NCBI RefSeq assembly: GCF_900110025.1
Contig: NZ_FOCE01000003.1
Coordinates: forward strand, 124,001-188,000
From: Gemmobacter aquatilis
GTDB lineage: Bacteria; Pseudomonadota; Alphaproteobacteria; Rhodobacterales; Rhodobacteraceae
DNA: 64,000 bases
Direction: 5' to 3'
In this document: positions 38,137 through 47,394 of the stretch, piece by piece
Layout: every line of letters begins with the position of its first letter
Numbering within the stretch: the first letter of the stretch is position 1
Notes under the pieces: generated by a model
Databases searched by the model: none
Told to the model about the DNA's origin: nothing
The model's input: the letters and a program-made list of their open reading frames with translations, nothing else
Position numbers and translations under genes: made by a program

Positions 38137-39813
38137 TCAGAACAACCCTTCGACGAAACCCTGATCGTTCAGCCGGATCACCTCGGCACTGGGAACCTTG
38201 GGCAGGCCCGGCATCGTCATGATCTCGCCGCAGATCACCACGACAAACCCCGCCCCGGCCGAAAGCCGCACCTCGCGCACCGGCACCGAATGGCCGGTGG
38301 GTGCGCCGCGCAGGTTGGGATCGGTCGAGAAACTGTATTGCGTCTTGGCCATGCAGACCGGCAAATGGCCATAGCCCGCCAGTTCCCAAGCCTTCAACTG
38401 GTCACGGATCGCCTTGTCGGCCAAGACGGCATCGGCGTGATAGATGCGCTTGGCGATGGTTTCGATCTTCTGGAACAGCGGCATGTCATCGGGATACAGC
38501 GGCGCAAAATGCGCGGCGCCACTTTCGGCCAGACTGACCACCTTGCGCGCCAGATCCTCGATCCCTTCCGAGCCTTTGGCCCAGTGCTGGCACAGGATCG
38601 CCTCGGCCCCCTGCCCCGCGACGTAATCCTTCACCGCCTGCACCTCGGCCTCGGTATCGCTGAAGAAATGGTTGATCGCCACGACCACCGGCACGCCAAA
38701 GCCCTTCACATTGCCGATATGGCGGCCAAGGTTGGGGCAGCCTTTTTTCACCGCCTCGACATTCTCGGCCCCCAGATCGGCCTTGGCCACGCCGCCATTC
38801 ATCTTCATGGCGCGCACCGTGGCCACAATCACCGCCGCCGCCGGTTTCAGCCCTGCCTTGCGGCATTTGATGTCAAAGAACTTCTCGGCGCCAAGGTCGG
38901 CACCGAAACCTGCCTCAGTCACCACATAGTCGCCCAGCTTCAGCGCGGTCTGGGTGGCGATGACCGAGTTGCAGCCATGGGCGATATTGGCAAACGGCCC
39001 GCCATGCACGAAGGCAGGGTTATTCTCCAGCGTCTGCACGAGGTTGGGCTGCATTGCATCCTTCAACAGCACGGTCATCGCGCCATCGGCCTTGAGATCG
39101 CGGCAATAGATCGGCTGCTTGTCGCGGGTGTAGGCCACCACGATGTCGCCCAGCCGCTTTTGCAGATCTTCCAGATCTTTCGACAGGCACAGGATCGCCA
39201 TGACCTCGGACGCCACGGTGATGTCGAACCCGGTCTGCCGCGGAAAGCCGTTCGACACGCCGCCAAGGCTGACCACAATGTCACGCAGCGCGCGGTCGTT
39301 CATGTCCATCACCCGGCGCCACATCACGCGGCGTTCGTCGATGCCAAGGGTGTTGCCCCAGTAGATATGGTTGTCGATCAGCGCCGACAGCAGGTTATGG
39401 GCGCTGGTGATAGCGTGGAAATCGCCGGTGAAGTGAAGGTTCATCTCCTCCATCGGCACCACCTGCGCCATGCCACCGCCTGCCGCGCCGCCCTTCATGC
39501 CGAAGTTCGGGCCAAGCGAGGCCTCGCGGATACAGATCACCGCCTTCTTGCCGATGCGGTTCAGCCCGTCGCCAAGGCCCACGGTCGTGGTGGTCTTGCC
39601 CTCGCCCGCAGGGGTCGGGTTGATCGCGGTCACCAGGATCAGCTTGCCGTCAGGGCGATCCGCCAGCGAGCGGATGAAGCTCTGGCTGACCTTGGCCTTG
39701 TCATGGCCGTAGGGCAGCAGATGTTCCGCCGGAATTCCCAGCGCGGCGCCGATTTCCATGATCGGCTTTTTCCGCGCATCGCGGGCGATTTCGATATCCG
39801 TCCTGAAGGCCAT
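38137..39813 (-). CDS. fhs: Formate-tetrahydrofolate ligase
   Basis: ATP-dependent formation of 10-formyl-tetrahydrofolate from formate; works with the FolD pair downstream to move C1 units between formate and methylene-folate. 558 residues beginning [19 protein letters not shown], the usual start; the P-loop [16 protein letters not shown] and [15 protein letters not shown] follow. ATG at 39813 has a GGGAGAGAG before it; the open frame extends upstream another 53 residues with no support. It heads an operon fhs - chorismate mutase - folD paralogue - folD. The 200-bp upstream gap carries repeated GGAA/TTCC palindromes. Confidence 0.94.
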   Translation of the reverse strand: MAFRTDIEIARDARKKPIMEIGAALGIPAEHLLPYGHDKAKVSQSFIRSLADRPDGKLILVTAINPTPAGEGKTTTTVGLGDGLNRIGKKAVICIREASLGPNFGMKGGAAGGGMAQVVPMEEMNLHFTGDFHAITSAHNLLSALIDNHIYWGNTLGIDERRVMWRRVMDMNDRALRDIVVSLGGVSNGFPRQTGFDITVASEVMAILCLSKDLEDLQKRLGDIVVAYTRDKQPIYCRDLKADGAMTVLLKDAMQPNLVQTLENNPAFVHGGPFANIAHGCNSVIATQTALKLGDYVVTEAGFGADLGAEKFFDIKCRKAGLKPAAAVIVATVRAMKMNGGVAKADLGAENVEAVKKGCPNLGRHIGNVKGFGVPVVVAINHFFSDTEAEVQAVKDYVAGQGAEAILCQHWAKGSEGIEDLARKVVSLAESGAAHFAPLYPDDMPLFQKIETIAKRIYHADAVLADKAIRDQLKAWELAGYGHLPVCMAKTQYSFSTDPNLRGAPTGHSVPVREVRLSAGAGFVVVICGEIMTMPGLPKVPSAEVIRLNDQGFVEGLF

Positions 39814-39929
39814 GTCTCTCTCCCTTGGGTGTGGCACCCATCTTTTGTTTTGCTGAGACGATAGCCGCGGTTTTGCCCGCTGCGAGGCGCATTTCCGACT
39901 CCGGTGGTGAAAATTTTGCCAGTGTTTGT

Positions 39930-39995
39930 TTCCAATCGGAAAAAATGGAATGCATTGGTAGAATTTTTCCACTTATGGAATTTTAATTCCAATGC
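39930..39995 (-). promoter_or_regulatory. Cluster of GGAA/TTCC palindromes upstream of fhs
   Basis: In an AT-rich island 120-180 bp before fhs I see TTCCAATCGGAA (39930-39941), GCATTGG (39952-39958) facing CCAATGC (39989-39995), and TGGAATT-TT-AATTCCA (39976-39991). Several overlapping dyads sharing the same half-site suggest cooperative binding of a dimeric regulator. The adjacent genes are fhs and, tail-on, tam. Regulator unknown. Confidence 0.45.
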
Positions 39996-40014
39996 TTGCG
40001 CTGGCCTGCGCGAA

Positions 40015-40794
40015 TCAATCAGACCGCCGCAGCAGCAGAAACAGGCGGCGAAAGGGCATCAGCGCGCCACCATCGGCCAGACGGGGATAGGCCTGTTCCA
40101 GCGCCGCGTCATAGGCGGCGCGAAACCGGGTCTGCTCGTCCGCATCCATCTGCGCCAGAAATGGCCGCATCGCGGTGCTTTCGGTGAAGGCGCGCACGGG
40201 ATGGCCCTCTGCCACCGGGCCAAGGTGTTGCAGGTATTCGCTCTCCCACAGGGTCACATCGCCCAAGGGCGCGAGGCGCTGCCAATAGGCGGCAGGCGAC
40301 GCGACCGGCGGCACATAGGCCGAAAAATCGAACCGGTCGGGAAACAGCCGCTGCGCAAGTTGCCGCAACAGCAGATGAGAGGGCGCGTCGAACTGCCGGG
40401 GCATCTGCACCGCCAACGTGCCGCCCGCAGCAAGGCAGCCCACAAGTTGCGGCAACAGCGCGGTGTGATGCCCCAGCCAATGAAGGGCCGCGTTGGAAAA
40501 GATCAGTGCGGGCGGGGCCTCGGGCTGCCACGCGGCGATTTCGGCCAGTGTGGTGGCGTCATAGCCCTGCGCCTCGGCCAGCATGGCGGGCGAATTGTCC
40601 ACCCCGATCAGGCACCGATAGGGGAAACGGGTGCGCAAGGCGCCCGCTACCGCGCCATTGCCACAACCAAGGTCGATCACATCCCCGGCAGGCAGATCAC
40701 CAACCTGCGCCAGAAGATCCAGCGCCGGGCGCAAACGCAAACCCCGGAACCTTGCATAGGCCCCGGGGTTCCAATCTGTTGCAGGGCCGGCCAA
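40015..40794 (-). CDS. tam: Trans-aconitate 2-methyltransferase
   Basis: SAM-dependent methyltransferase of 259 residues that methylates the TCA-cycle by-product trans-aconitate. The opening WNPGAYARFRGLRLRPALDLLAQV, the SAM motif VIDLGCGNGAV and VDNSPAML, plus SNAALHWL and the AVQMPRQFDAPSH block are characteristic of Tam. It starts 3 bp after the ftsH stop (minus strand) and so is probably read through from ftsH, although the functional link is not evident. Confidence 0.9.
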   Translation of the reverse strand: MAGPATDWNPGAYARFRGLRLRPALDLLAQVGDLPAGDVIDLGCGNGAVAGALRTRFPYRCLIGVDNSPAMLAEAQGYDATTLAEIAAWQPEAPPALIFSNAALHWLGHHTALLPQLVGCLAAGGTLAVQMPRQFDAPSHLLLRQLAQRLFPDRFDFSAYVPPVASPAAYWQRLAPLGDVTLWESEYLQHLGPVAEGHPVRAFTESTAMRPFLAQMDADEQTRFRAAYDAALEQAYPRLADGGALMPFRRLFLLLRRSD

Positions 40795-40797
40795 GGG

Positions 40798-42705
40798 TCA
40801 GGCCATCGGTTCGGGCTCAAGCCCGCCTTCAGGCTTGGCCACCTTCGGCTTGGTCTTGGGGATCGAGATCACCGACCCCCCGTCGCCCGACGATCCGCTG
40901 TTGTCATCGCCGCCCAGAACCTCGCCCGCGATCACCCGGCGGATTTCATCGCCGGTCAGCGTTTCGTATTCCAGCAGGCCCTTGGCGAGCCGTTCGAACT
41001 CTTCCGCCTTGTCCAGCAGCACCTGACGCGCGGTGTCATAGCCTTCGTCGATCAGGCGCTTCACCTCGGATTCGATCAGCTTCTTGGTTTCCGCCGACAC
41101 CGAGAAACCGCCGGTATTGCCCTGATAGCCCTCATGCGCTTCGGCATAGTCGATATTGCCGACCAGATCCGACATGCCCCAGCGCATCACCATGGCGCGC
41201 GCAAGGCTGGAGGCTTGCTGAATATCGCCCGCCGGGCCGGAGGACACGCCTTCCTCACCATATTTGATGATCTCGGCCGCCTTGCCCGCCATGGTCATGG
41301 CGATCTTCTGCTTGCCTTCGTCCTTGTGCATGTTCAGCCGGTCCATCTCGGGCAGGCTGACGACCATGCCAAGCGCGCCGCCGCGCGGGATGATGGTTGC
41401 TTTATACACCGGGTCGCATTTCGGCATGTTCATACCGACGATCGCATGGCCCGCCTCGTGATAGGCGGTCTTTTCCTTCTGGTCCTGCGTCAGCACCATC
41501 GACCGGCGCTGTGCCCCCATCATCACCTTGTCCTTCGCATTTTCGAAGTCTTCCATGGTGACGAACCGGCGGCCCACGCGGGCGGCCATCAGCGCCGCCT
41601 CGTTGACAAGGTTCATCAGATCGGCGCCCGAAAAGCCCGGGGTGCCGCGCGCGATGGTGCGCAGATCGACATCTGGGCCAACCGGCACCTTGCGGGCGTG
41701 CACGGTCAGGATCTTCTCACGCCCCTTGATGTCGGGGTTCGGCACATGGATCTGGCGGTCAAAGCGGCCGGGGCGCAGCAGCGCCGGGTCCAGCACGTCC
41801 TTGCGGTTGGTGGCGGCGACGATGATCACACCCTCGTTCGCCTCGAACCCGTCCATTTCGACCAGAAGCTGGTTCAGCGTCTGTTCGCGTTCGTCATTGC
41901 CGCCACCGATGCCCACGCCACGGGCGCGGCCCACGGCGTCGATCTCGTCGATGAAGACGATGCAGGGGGCGTTTTTCTTGGCCTGTTCGAACATGTCGCG
42001 CACGCGAGATGCACCCACACCCACGAACATTTCCACGAAGTCAGAGCCGGAGATGGTGAAGAACGGCACCCCGGCCTCGCCTGCGATGGCGCGGGCCAGC
42101 AGGGTTTTACCCGTGCCGGGCGGGCCGACCAGCAGCGCGCCTTTCGGGATCTTGCCGCCCAGACGGCTGAACTTCTGCGGATTGCGCAGGAATTCAACGA
42201 TCTCTTCCAGCTCTTCCTTGGCCTCGTCGATCCCGGCCACGTCATCAAACGTCACGCGGCCATGCTTTTCCGTCAGCAGCTTGGCGCGCGATTTGCCAAA
42301 GCCCATGGCGCCGCCTTTGCCGCCGCCCTGCATCCGGTTCATGAAGAAGATCCAGACGCCGATCAGCACAAGGAACGGCAGCCACAGCGAGATCAGCGAC
42401 AGGAAGCCCGATTGTTCCTGCGGTTCGACCCGCACTTCCACGCCCTTGCCGATCAGGCGGGTGGCGATCTCTTCGCCCTCGGGCTTCACCGTGGCGTAGG
42501 TATTGCCATCCTTGCCACGCACCAGAACACGTTCGCCATCCAGTGTGACGCTGGCCACCTGGCCCTCGTCGACCCGCGAGACGAAATCGGAATAGGACAG
42601 GTTGCGCGAGGCGGAGGTGGTGGTCCCGCCGCTGAACATGTTGAACAGGGCAAGGATCAACAGGAACAGAACGACCCAGAAAGCGATATTTCGTGCGTTA
42701 CCCAC
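40798..42705 (-). CDS. ftsH: ATP-dependent zinc metalloprotease FtsH
   Basis: Membrane-bound AAA+ protease that degrades misfolded membrane proteins and short-lived regulators. 635 residues: two N-terminal membrane helices ([15 protein letters not shown] and about 105-120), AAA domain with Walker A GPPGTGKT, Walker [12 protein letters not shown] and SRH, then the zinc site HEAGH. Start is a GTG (valine codon read as Met) with AAGGAG seven bases before. The upstream gap holds a TTGAAC/TATTTT promoter-like pair overlapping the tilS stop. Confidence 0.95.
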   Translation of the reverse strand: MGNARNIAFWVVLFLLILALFNMFSGGTTTSASRNLSYSDFVSRVDEGQVASVTLDGERVLVRGKDGNTYATVKPEGEEIATRLIGKGVEVRVEPQEQSGFLSLISLWLPFLVLIGVWIFFMNRMQGGGKGGAMGFGKSRAKLLTEKHGRVTFDDVAGIDEAKEELEEIVEFLRNPQKFSRLGGKIPKGALLVGPPGTGKTLLARAIAGEAGVPFFTISGSDFVEMFVGVGASRVRDMFEQAKKNAPCIVFIDEIDAVGRARGVGIGGGNDEREQTLNQLLVEMDGFEANEGVIIVAATNRKDVLDPALLRPGRFDRQIHVPNPDIKGREKILTVHARKVPVGPDVDLRTIARGTPGFSGADLMNLVNEAALMAARVGRRFVTMEDFENAKDKVMMGAQRRSMVLTQDQKEKTAYHEAGHAIVGMNMPKCDPVYKATIIPRGGALGMVVSLPEMDRLNMHKDEGKQKIAMTMAGKAAEIIKYGEEGVSSGPAGDIQQASSLARAMVMRWGMSDLVGNIDYAEAHEGYQGNTGGFSVSAETKKLIESEVKRLIDEGYDTARQVLLDKAEEFERLAKGLLEYETLTGDEIRRVIAGEVLGGDDNSGSSGDGGSVISIPKTKPKVAKPEGGLEPEPMA

Positions 42706-42783
42706 GCGGGAACTCCTTGGCAGCAGGCGCGCACCCTCTGGACACGCGGCGTTGCGCTTAAAATAGACATTAGCGGCTCGGGT

Positions 42784-44028
42784 TCAATGCGATAAGATGA
42801 ACATTCCGAACGAGGGGCTGAGTGTTGCCTGCCATTCTGCGCCCTTGCCTGCAAGTGGCGCGGCAATCAGCCGCTGCCCCTGCCAGATTGCGGGGGTGGC
42901 CAGCAGGGTTTCGTGCCCCAGTCCGGTGGCCCGCCAGTCCGGGCAGGCGGCAAGTCCGCCAGCCCCCAGCGCGCCGATCCGCAGGTCTGGTGCGTGCGGG
43001 CCGTGCAGGCGCCAGCGGTGATCCCAAAGGTCGGTGGACGCGACAGGTGGCATGACGGCACGCGGCTCGCGCTGGATCAGCAGGGCATCACCCTGCGGGC
43101 GAAAGCGCAGCCCGGCCAGCGTCGCCGCACGGCCTTCGGCCAAGGCCAGGCCCAACCGCGCCACCTGCGTCGCGCGGGGGGGGTAGTCGGCACCGCCGAA
43201 CCACAGAAGGGCCGCGAGCAGCAGGCGGCGGCGCAACTCGTCCGGCAGGGCGAAAAACCGCGCCGGATCAAGACGCAGCGCCCCGTCCTGTTCCGTGACA
43301 CAGACCTCGGCGGCCTGCGCCGTGGCCAGCACCAACGCGTCCCGTGCCGCCGTCAGATTCCGGGCCGAGGCCGCAATGCTTTCCGCCGTGATGCCCAAAG
43401 GCGCCAGCGCTTGCAGCGCCCGGCGGGCCTTCACACGGGTGAAGCGGGGGTTTTCATTGCTGGGATCGTCAATCCAGCCGATACCTTGGGCGCGCAGATA
43501 ATCGCGCAGCGCTGCGCGGCTGTGCCCCAGCAGCGGGCGCGCCCAACGAATACCCTGATCCGTCCAGGCCAGACGCATCGCCGACAGCCCGTCGAGCCCG
43601 GCCGCCCGGCCCAGATTCATCAGAAAACTTTCCGCCTGATCATCCGCCGTATGCCCCAGCGCAACATGGCCGATTCCCCGCGCCCGCGCCCAATCGGCGA
43701 TCAGCTGGGCCCGGGCACGGCGGGCCTGATCCATCAGGTTGCCTGCACCTTCAGGCCGGTGCCAGTGCAGGGTAGAATGGGGAATACCATGCATTGCGCA
43801 GAAATCAGCCACAAACAGGGCCTCATCTGCCGCCTCGGGGCGCAATCCGTGATCCACCGTCACCGCCTCGACCACCCAGCCGGCCCATGGCGCCACGGCG
43901 CCCAGCAGATGCAGCAGCGCCATGGAATCGCCGCCGCCGGACACCGCAACACCGATCCGATGCGGAGTATCCGGCGCGAAGGCGGCCCGCGCATCCTGCG
44001 ACAGCCGATCTCCCGCAGCAGCCGTCAC
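42784..44028 (-). CDS. tilS: tRNA(Ile)-lysidine synthase TilS
   Basis: Adds lysine to C34 of tRNA-Ile(CAU) so that it reads AUA. The N-type ATP pyrophosphatase motif SGGGDSM, followed by VDHGLRPEA and ALGHTADDQAE with NLGRAAGLDG, identifies the family. About 414 residues from the GTG at 44028; a TTG at 44046 is another possible start and both overlap or abut the cpoB stop. No strong ribosome-binding site is seen, which fits translational coupling to cpoB. Confidence 0.9.
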   Translation of the reverse strand: MTAAAGDRLSQDARAAFAPDTPHRIGVAVSGGGDSMALLHLLGAVAPWAGWVVEAVTVDHGLRPEAADEALFVADFCAMHGIPHSTLHWHRPEGAGNLMDQARRARAQLIADWARARGIGHVALGHTADDQAESFLMNLGRAAGLDGLSAMRLAWTDQGIRWARPLLGHSRAALRDYLRAQGIGWIDDPSNENPRFTRVKARRALQALAPLGITAESIAASARNLTAARDALVLATAQAAEVCVTEQDGALRLDPARFFALPDELRRRLLLAALLWFGGADYPPRATQVARLGLALAEGRAATLAGLRFRPQGDALLIQREPRAVMPPVASTDLWDHRWRLHGPHAPDLRIGALGAGGLAACPDWRATGLGHETLLATPAIWQGQRLIAAPLAGKGAEWQATLSPSFGMFILSH

Positions 44029-44032
44029 GCGG

Positions 44033-44857
44033 TCACTGGCACGCAAGCCCGGCCAGCACCGTGCCTGCCTCGGTCGCCGCTGCCGTGCCGGGAAAACGCG
44101 TGCCGACCTCTTGCAGCGTAATGCAGGCCTCGCTGACCTGTTGCAGGTCGGCCAGAGCGCGGCCCAGCTTCATCAGCGCATCGCCTGCCATACTGCCCTC
44201 GGGCTGCCCCGAAAACGCATCAAGATAGGACCGCGCCGCATTCGCCGTGTCGCCGGTCTGTTTCAGCGCGTCGCCGCGCAGAACCAGCGCCTCCTGCATC
44301 AGGGGGCTGCCCGGGTAGGACGTGGCAAAGGTCGCAAACTTTTCCGCGGCGGTTCGAAAGTCACCCTGACCGAGCACCTCCTTGGCCCGGTCAAAATCCT
44401 CCTGTTCGCCGACGGCAAGTTCGGCTCCCCCAGAGGTCGGGGCGGTTGCAAGGGGGGCGGCAGCCGGGGCTGCGGCGGTGGTATCACCGCCCAGCGGCGC
44501 CGTGGGAGCCATGGCGCCGACATCGCCGCCTTCCAGTTCCACCACCCGGAACTCCAGATCGCCCAGCCGGTTGGTGCCGTCCGACACCACCCGGTTCAGT
44601 TTCAGCTCGATCTGTTCGGTATTCGCGGTGAGGCGGGTCAGCGCCGCCTCGATCGCATCCAGCCGTTGTAGCGCCGATCCCCCGGCCACGCCGGAGTTGA
44701 CGCCACCCGTAGAGATCAACTCTTGCTTCAACGCGGTGAATTCGGCGTTCAACGCGCCGATTTCCGCCTTGATATCCGCCAGCGTCTGCGCCCGGTCCTG
44801 ACCGAAGGTCAGGCCCGGAACCAGCATCAGCGCCAGCGCGAAGACGCTTGCGCGCAT
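44033..44857 (-). CDS. cpoB: Cell division coordinator CpoB (YbgF)
   Basis: Periplasmic tol-pal accessory protein that links envelope constriction to peptidoglycan synthesis. Signal peptide from MRASVFALALMLVPGLTFG, an N-terminal coiled-coil (about residues 25-95, DIKAEIGALNAEFTALKQEL and following), an Ala/Pro-rich linker, and a C-terminal run of TPR repeats (DFRTAAEKFATFATSYPGSPL, DALKQTGDTANAARSYLDAF). Start at 44857 gives 274 residues; the frame is open to 44959 but would overlap pal. Last of the tol-pal genes before tilS. Confidence 0.9.
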   Translation of the reverse strand: MRASVFALALMLVPGLTFGQDRAQTLADIKAEIGALNAEFTALKQELISTGGVNSGVAGGSALQRLDAIEAALTRLTANTEQIELKLNRVVSDGTNRLGDLEFRVVELEGGDVGAMAPTAPLGGDTTAAAPAAAPLATAPTSGGAELAVGEQEDFDRAKEVLGQGDFRTAAEKFATFATSYPGSPLMQEALVLRGDALKQTGDTANAARSYLDAFSGQPEGSMAGDALMKLGRALADLQQVSEACITLQEVGTRFPGTAAATEAGTVLAGLACQ

Positions 44858-44861
44858 GGGA

Positions 44862-45398
44862 TCAGGCCCCCGCGCCCATCGACAGCACGGTGACCGCGCG
44901 ACGGTTCTTCGAGAAGCAGGCCTCGGACGAGCAAACCTCGACCGGACGTTCCTTGCCATAGGAAATGGTGCGCATCCGACCCGCCGAAACGCCCTGCGAA
45001 ATCAGATAATCCTGCACCGCGCTGGCGCGACGGGCGCCAAGGGCGAGGTTGTATTCGCGGGTGCCCTGTTCGTCGGCATGGCCTTCGATGATGATGGCGT
45101 AATCGGGGTTCTGTTGCAGCCACTGCGCCTGACGGGTCAGCACGCCGCGCGCCTCGTCGCCAAGGGTCGATTGGTCAACGGCGAAGAACACACGGTCGCC
45201 CAACGTCTGCTGGAAATAGGCGATGGAGGTCGGATCGCTCGGCCCGCCCAGGCCCTGACCGTTCACGCCGCCGGCGCCATAGCCATTGCCACCGGCGCCA
45301 CCGGCCCCTGCGCCCCCGGCGCCGTAACGGTCAGGGTTGTTGCAGGCTGCAAGGCCCAGAACGGCGACGAGAAGCAGCGCCTTCGAAACATACGCCAT
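44862..45398 (-). CDS. pal: Peptidoglycan-associated lipoprotein Pal
   Basis: Outer-membrane lipoprotein that holds the outer membrane to peptidoglycan and to TolB. Lipobox LAAC at residues 16-19, then a glycine-rich linker of about 30 residues (GAGGAGAGGAGGNGYG), then the OmpA-like domain with the peptidoglycan-binding GHADEQGTREYNLALGARRA block. 178 residues. cpoB follows after 4 bp; tolB is 87 bp upstream, with a weak GC hairpin in the gap. Confidence 0.94.
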   Translation of the reverse strand: MAYVSKALLLVAVLGLAACNNPDRYGAGGAGAGGAGGNGYGAGGVNGQGLGGPSDPTSIAYFQQTLGDRVFFAVDQSTLGDEARGVLTRQAQWLQQNPDYAIIIEGHADEQGTREYNLALGARRASAVQDYLISQGVSAGRMRTISYGKERPVEVCSSEACFSKNRRAVTVLSMGAGA

Positions 45399-45485
45399 GG
45401 GAATTATCCTTCTTGATGCTGGCTCGATGGGCCAGAGCTTAACAGGTTTGCGCCGCCGGGGGAATCGACGGCGCCGTGAGGTTTG

Positions 45486-46808
45486 TTACGGCAGCAAAGG
45501 CGACCATGCCGGGTCGGATGCGGCGCCCTGCGTCGGAATGCGCTTCAGGTTGCGGCCCGTCACATCGACCGAATACAGCATCGGATCGCCGCCCGGTTCC
45601 TGCCGCGCGAACATGATCACCCGGCCATTCGGCGCCCAGGTCGGGCCTTCGTCGATGTAAGAGGCGGTCAGCAGCTTTTCCTCAGAGCCATCCACCAGCA
45701 TCACGCCGATATGGAAGCGGCCCGCATTCTGCTTGGTGAAGGCGATATAGTCGCCGCGCGGGCTCCAGACCGGGGTGCCATAGCGCCCGGCGCCACCGGA
45801 CACCCGGCGCGCCTCGCCGCCGCCTGCCGACATGACATATATCTGCTGGTTGCCCGAACGGTCGCTTTCGAACACGATCTGGCTGCCATCGGGGCTGAAC
45901 GAGGGGGCCGTTTCAATCGCGGGCGAATTGGTCAGCTGTTGCAACCCGCCGCCATTGATGTTCAGCGAATAGATATCGGTATTGCCGCCACGTTCCAGAC
46001 TGAACACGACCGTCTGCCCATCGGGCGAGAAGCGCGGCGCGAAGGTCATCGTGCCGGGCTGTTCACCGAGGCCGCGCACCGACAGCGAGCCCACATCCAT
46101 CACATAGATCTGCGGGAAGCCTGAGGAATAGGAGGTGAACAGGATACGGTCGCCCGAGGGCGAGAAGCGCGGCGCCAGCACGATCGAGGCGCTATCGGTC
46201 AGATAAGAGGTATTCGCCCCGTCATAATCCATCACCGCCAGCCGCTTCTGGCGCTGGTTCTTCGGCCCGGCTTCGGACACGAACACCACACGGCTGTCGA
46301 AATAGCCGCTTTCGCCGGTGATCCGGCTGTAGACGGCATCGGCCACCTTGTGCGCCACACGGCGCCAGCTGCCCTTGTCCCCGGCGAATTGCAGGCATTC
46401 GCCCAGCGTACCATTGGCGAACACGTCATGCAGGCAGAACTTCACCGCCACCTGCCCGCCGCCGCCTTGCACCGCGCCGGTGATCAGCGCCTGTGCATTG
46501 ATCGCCTGCCAGTCGGGATAGGACACCGCCGCGTCGAACGAGGTGATGTTCTGGATATAGGCGTTTTGCGGGATCTGCTCGAACAGCCCGGTTCCGGCCA
46601 GATCGGCGGCGATGACGCCGCTGATTTCCGCCGCCATGTCGCCTGCGCCGCCTTCGTCCACGAAGCGCGGCAGCGCGAAGGGCATCGGTTCAACGACCGG
46701 GGTGCCCAGTTCGATGCGCAGCGGTTCGGCCTGCAGCGGCGCGCCGGTCACGGCGCCAAGCGTTGCCGCCGCCAGCGCGGCGGAAAGGAGGTAGCGGAGA
46801 CGGCTCAT
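45486..46808 (-). CDS. tolB: Tol-Pal system periplasmic protein TolB
   Basis: Periplasmic partner of Pal and of TolA. Signal peptide ([21 protein letters not shown]), an N-terminal domain of about 150 residues, and six WD40-type/PD40 propeller blades marked by repeated SPDG(Q/S)xIVF phrases ([33 protein letters not shown]). 440 residues, usual size. It precedes pal on the same strand; the TolA-like gene lies upstream after 112 bp. Confidence 0.94.
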   Translation of the reverse strand: MSRLRYLLSAALAAATLGAVTGAPLQAEPLRIELGTPVVEPMPFALPRFVDEGGAGDMAAEISGVIAADLAGTGLFEQIPQNAYIQNITSFDAAVSYPDWQAINAQALITGAVQGGGGQVAVKFCLHDVFANGTLGECLQFAGDKGSWRRVAHKVADAVYSRITGESGYFDSRVVFVSEAGPKNQRQKRLAVMDYDGANTSYLTDSASIVLAPRFSPSGDRILFTSYSSGFPQIYVMDVGSLSVRGLGEQPGTMTFAPRFSPDGQTVVFSLERGGNTDIYSLNINGGGLQQLTNSPAIETAPSFSPDGSQIVFESDRSGNQQIYVMSAGGGEARRVSGGAGRYGTPVWSPRGDYIAFTKQNAGRFHIGVMLVDGSEEKLLTASYIDEGPTWAPNGRVIMFARQEPGGDPMLYSVDVTGRNLKRIPTQGAASDPAWSPLLP

Positions 46809-46920
46809 CTGACCCTCGTTCCTGTTGTTGCGGCGGCGCCCAAAGCGCGTGCCGCCGCGTTCATGCCAAAGGGGAAAGGCGCGCGGCCCTTCCCCGGTTC
46901 CCGTGCCAGGTTGCCCCGGC

Positions 46921-47394
46921 TCATTGCGTGGCCCCCGACGCGGCGAAGACCAGTTCCAGCTCGCGCCAGGCCTCGTATTTTTCTGCGGGCAGCGGAAAGC
47001 CCCGCCGCCCGCATAGCAAGATGGCTTTGCGGGCTGCCTCGTAAGCCTGTTGAACAGCGGCCTCGGAACCGCCCTTCGCCTCGACCAGGCGAAGGGAGTC
47101 CGCCACCGGCTTGCGGTCCGGCCCGATGGTCAGACCGATAACCATCGTCACATTCACCGCTTCGTCCGAAAGGGCTGCGGTGTTCCAGCATCGCTCGACC
47201 GCCACGGTAAAATCCTTGCGGGTCTTTGCCGAAAGCTCTTTGCCGGACACTCGCCAGACAGAATACAAAGCCGTGCTGGAAACGGGTTTGACGGCTTCGG
47301 CCCAAGCCAGCCCGGTTGCGCCCGGCAAGACGGCGCCGACCAAAGCCGTATACGCCAACAGCGCGCCGGTCTTGATGGCATGAAGAATCCGCAT
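46921..47394 (-). CDS. Free-standing TolA C-terminal-domain protein
   Basis: 157-residue protein: a signal-like N-terminus ([22 protein letters not shown], residues 11-32) and a domain almost the same as the last 95 residues of the TolA encoded just upstream. Hand alignment gives about 58 identities in 94 positions, including [14 protein letters not shown] and GFPLPA, and both cysteines (Cys69, Cys128). It lacks TolA's membrane anchor and long linker, so it would be a soluble periplasmic TolA domain III. ATG overlaps the tolA stop (ATGA), so the two are translationally coupled. Confidence 0.85.
   Translation of the reverse strand: MRILHAIKTGALLAYTALVGAVLPGATGLAWAEAVKPVSSTALYSVWRVSGKELSAKTRKDFTVAVERCWNTAALSDEAVNVTMVIGLTIGPDRKPVADSLRLVEAKGGSEAAVQQAYEAARKAILLCGRRGFPLPAEKYEAWRELELVFAASGATQ

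Noticed and set aside
42706-42783. Sigma-32 promoter for ftsH
   Set aside because: TTGAAC and TATTTT at 16 bp resemble an ordinary promoter; I could not see a convincing heat-shock -10.
45405-45480. Terminator between tolB and pal
   Set aside because: Only a short GCGCCG-type stem without a T run; not supported.
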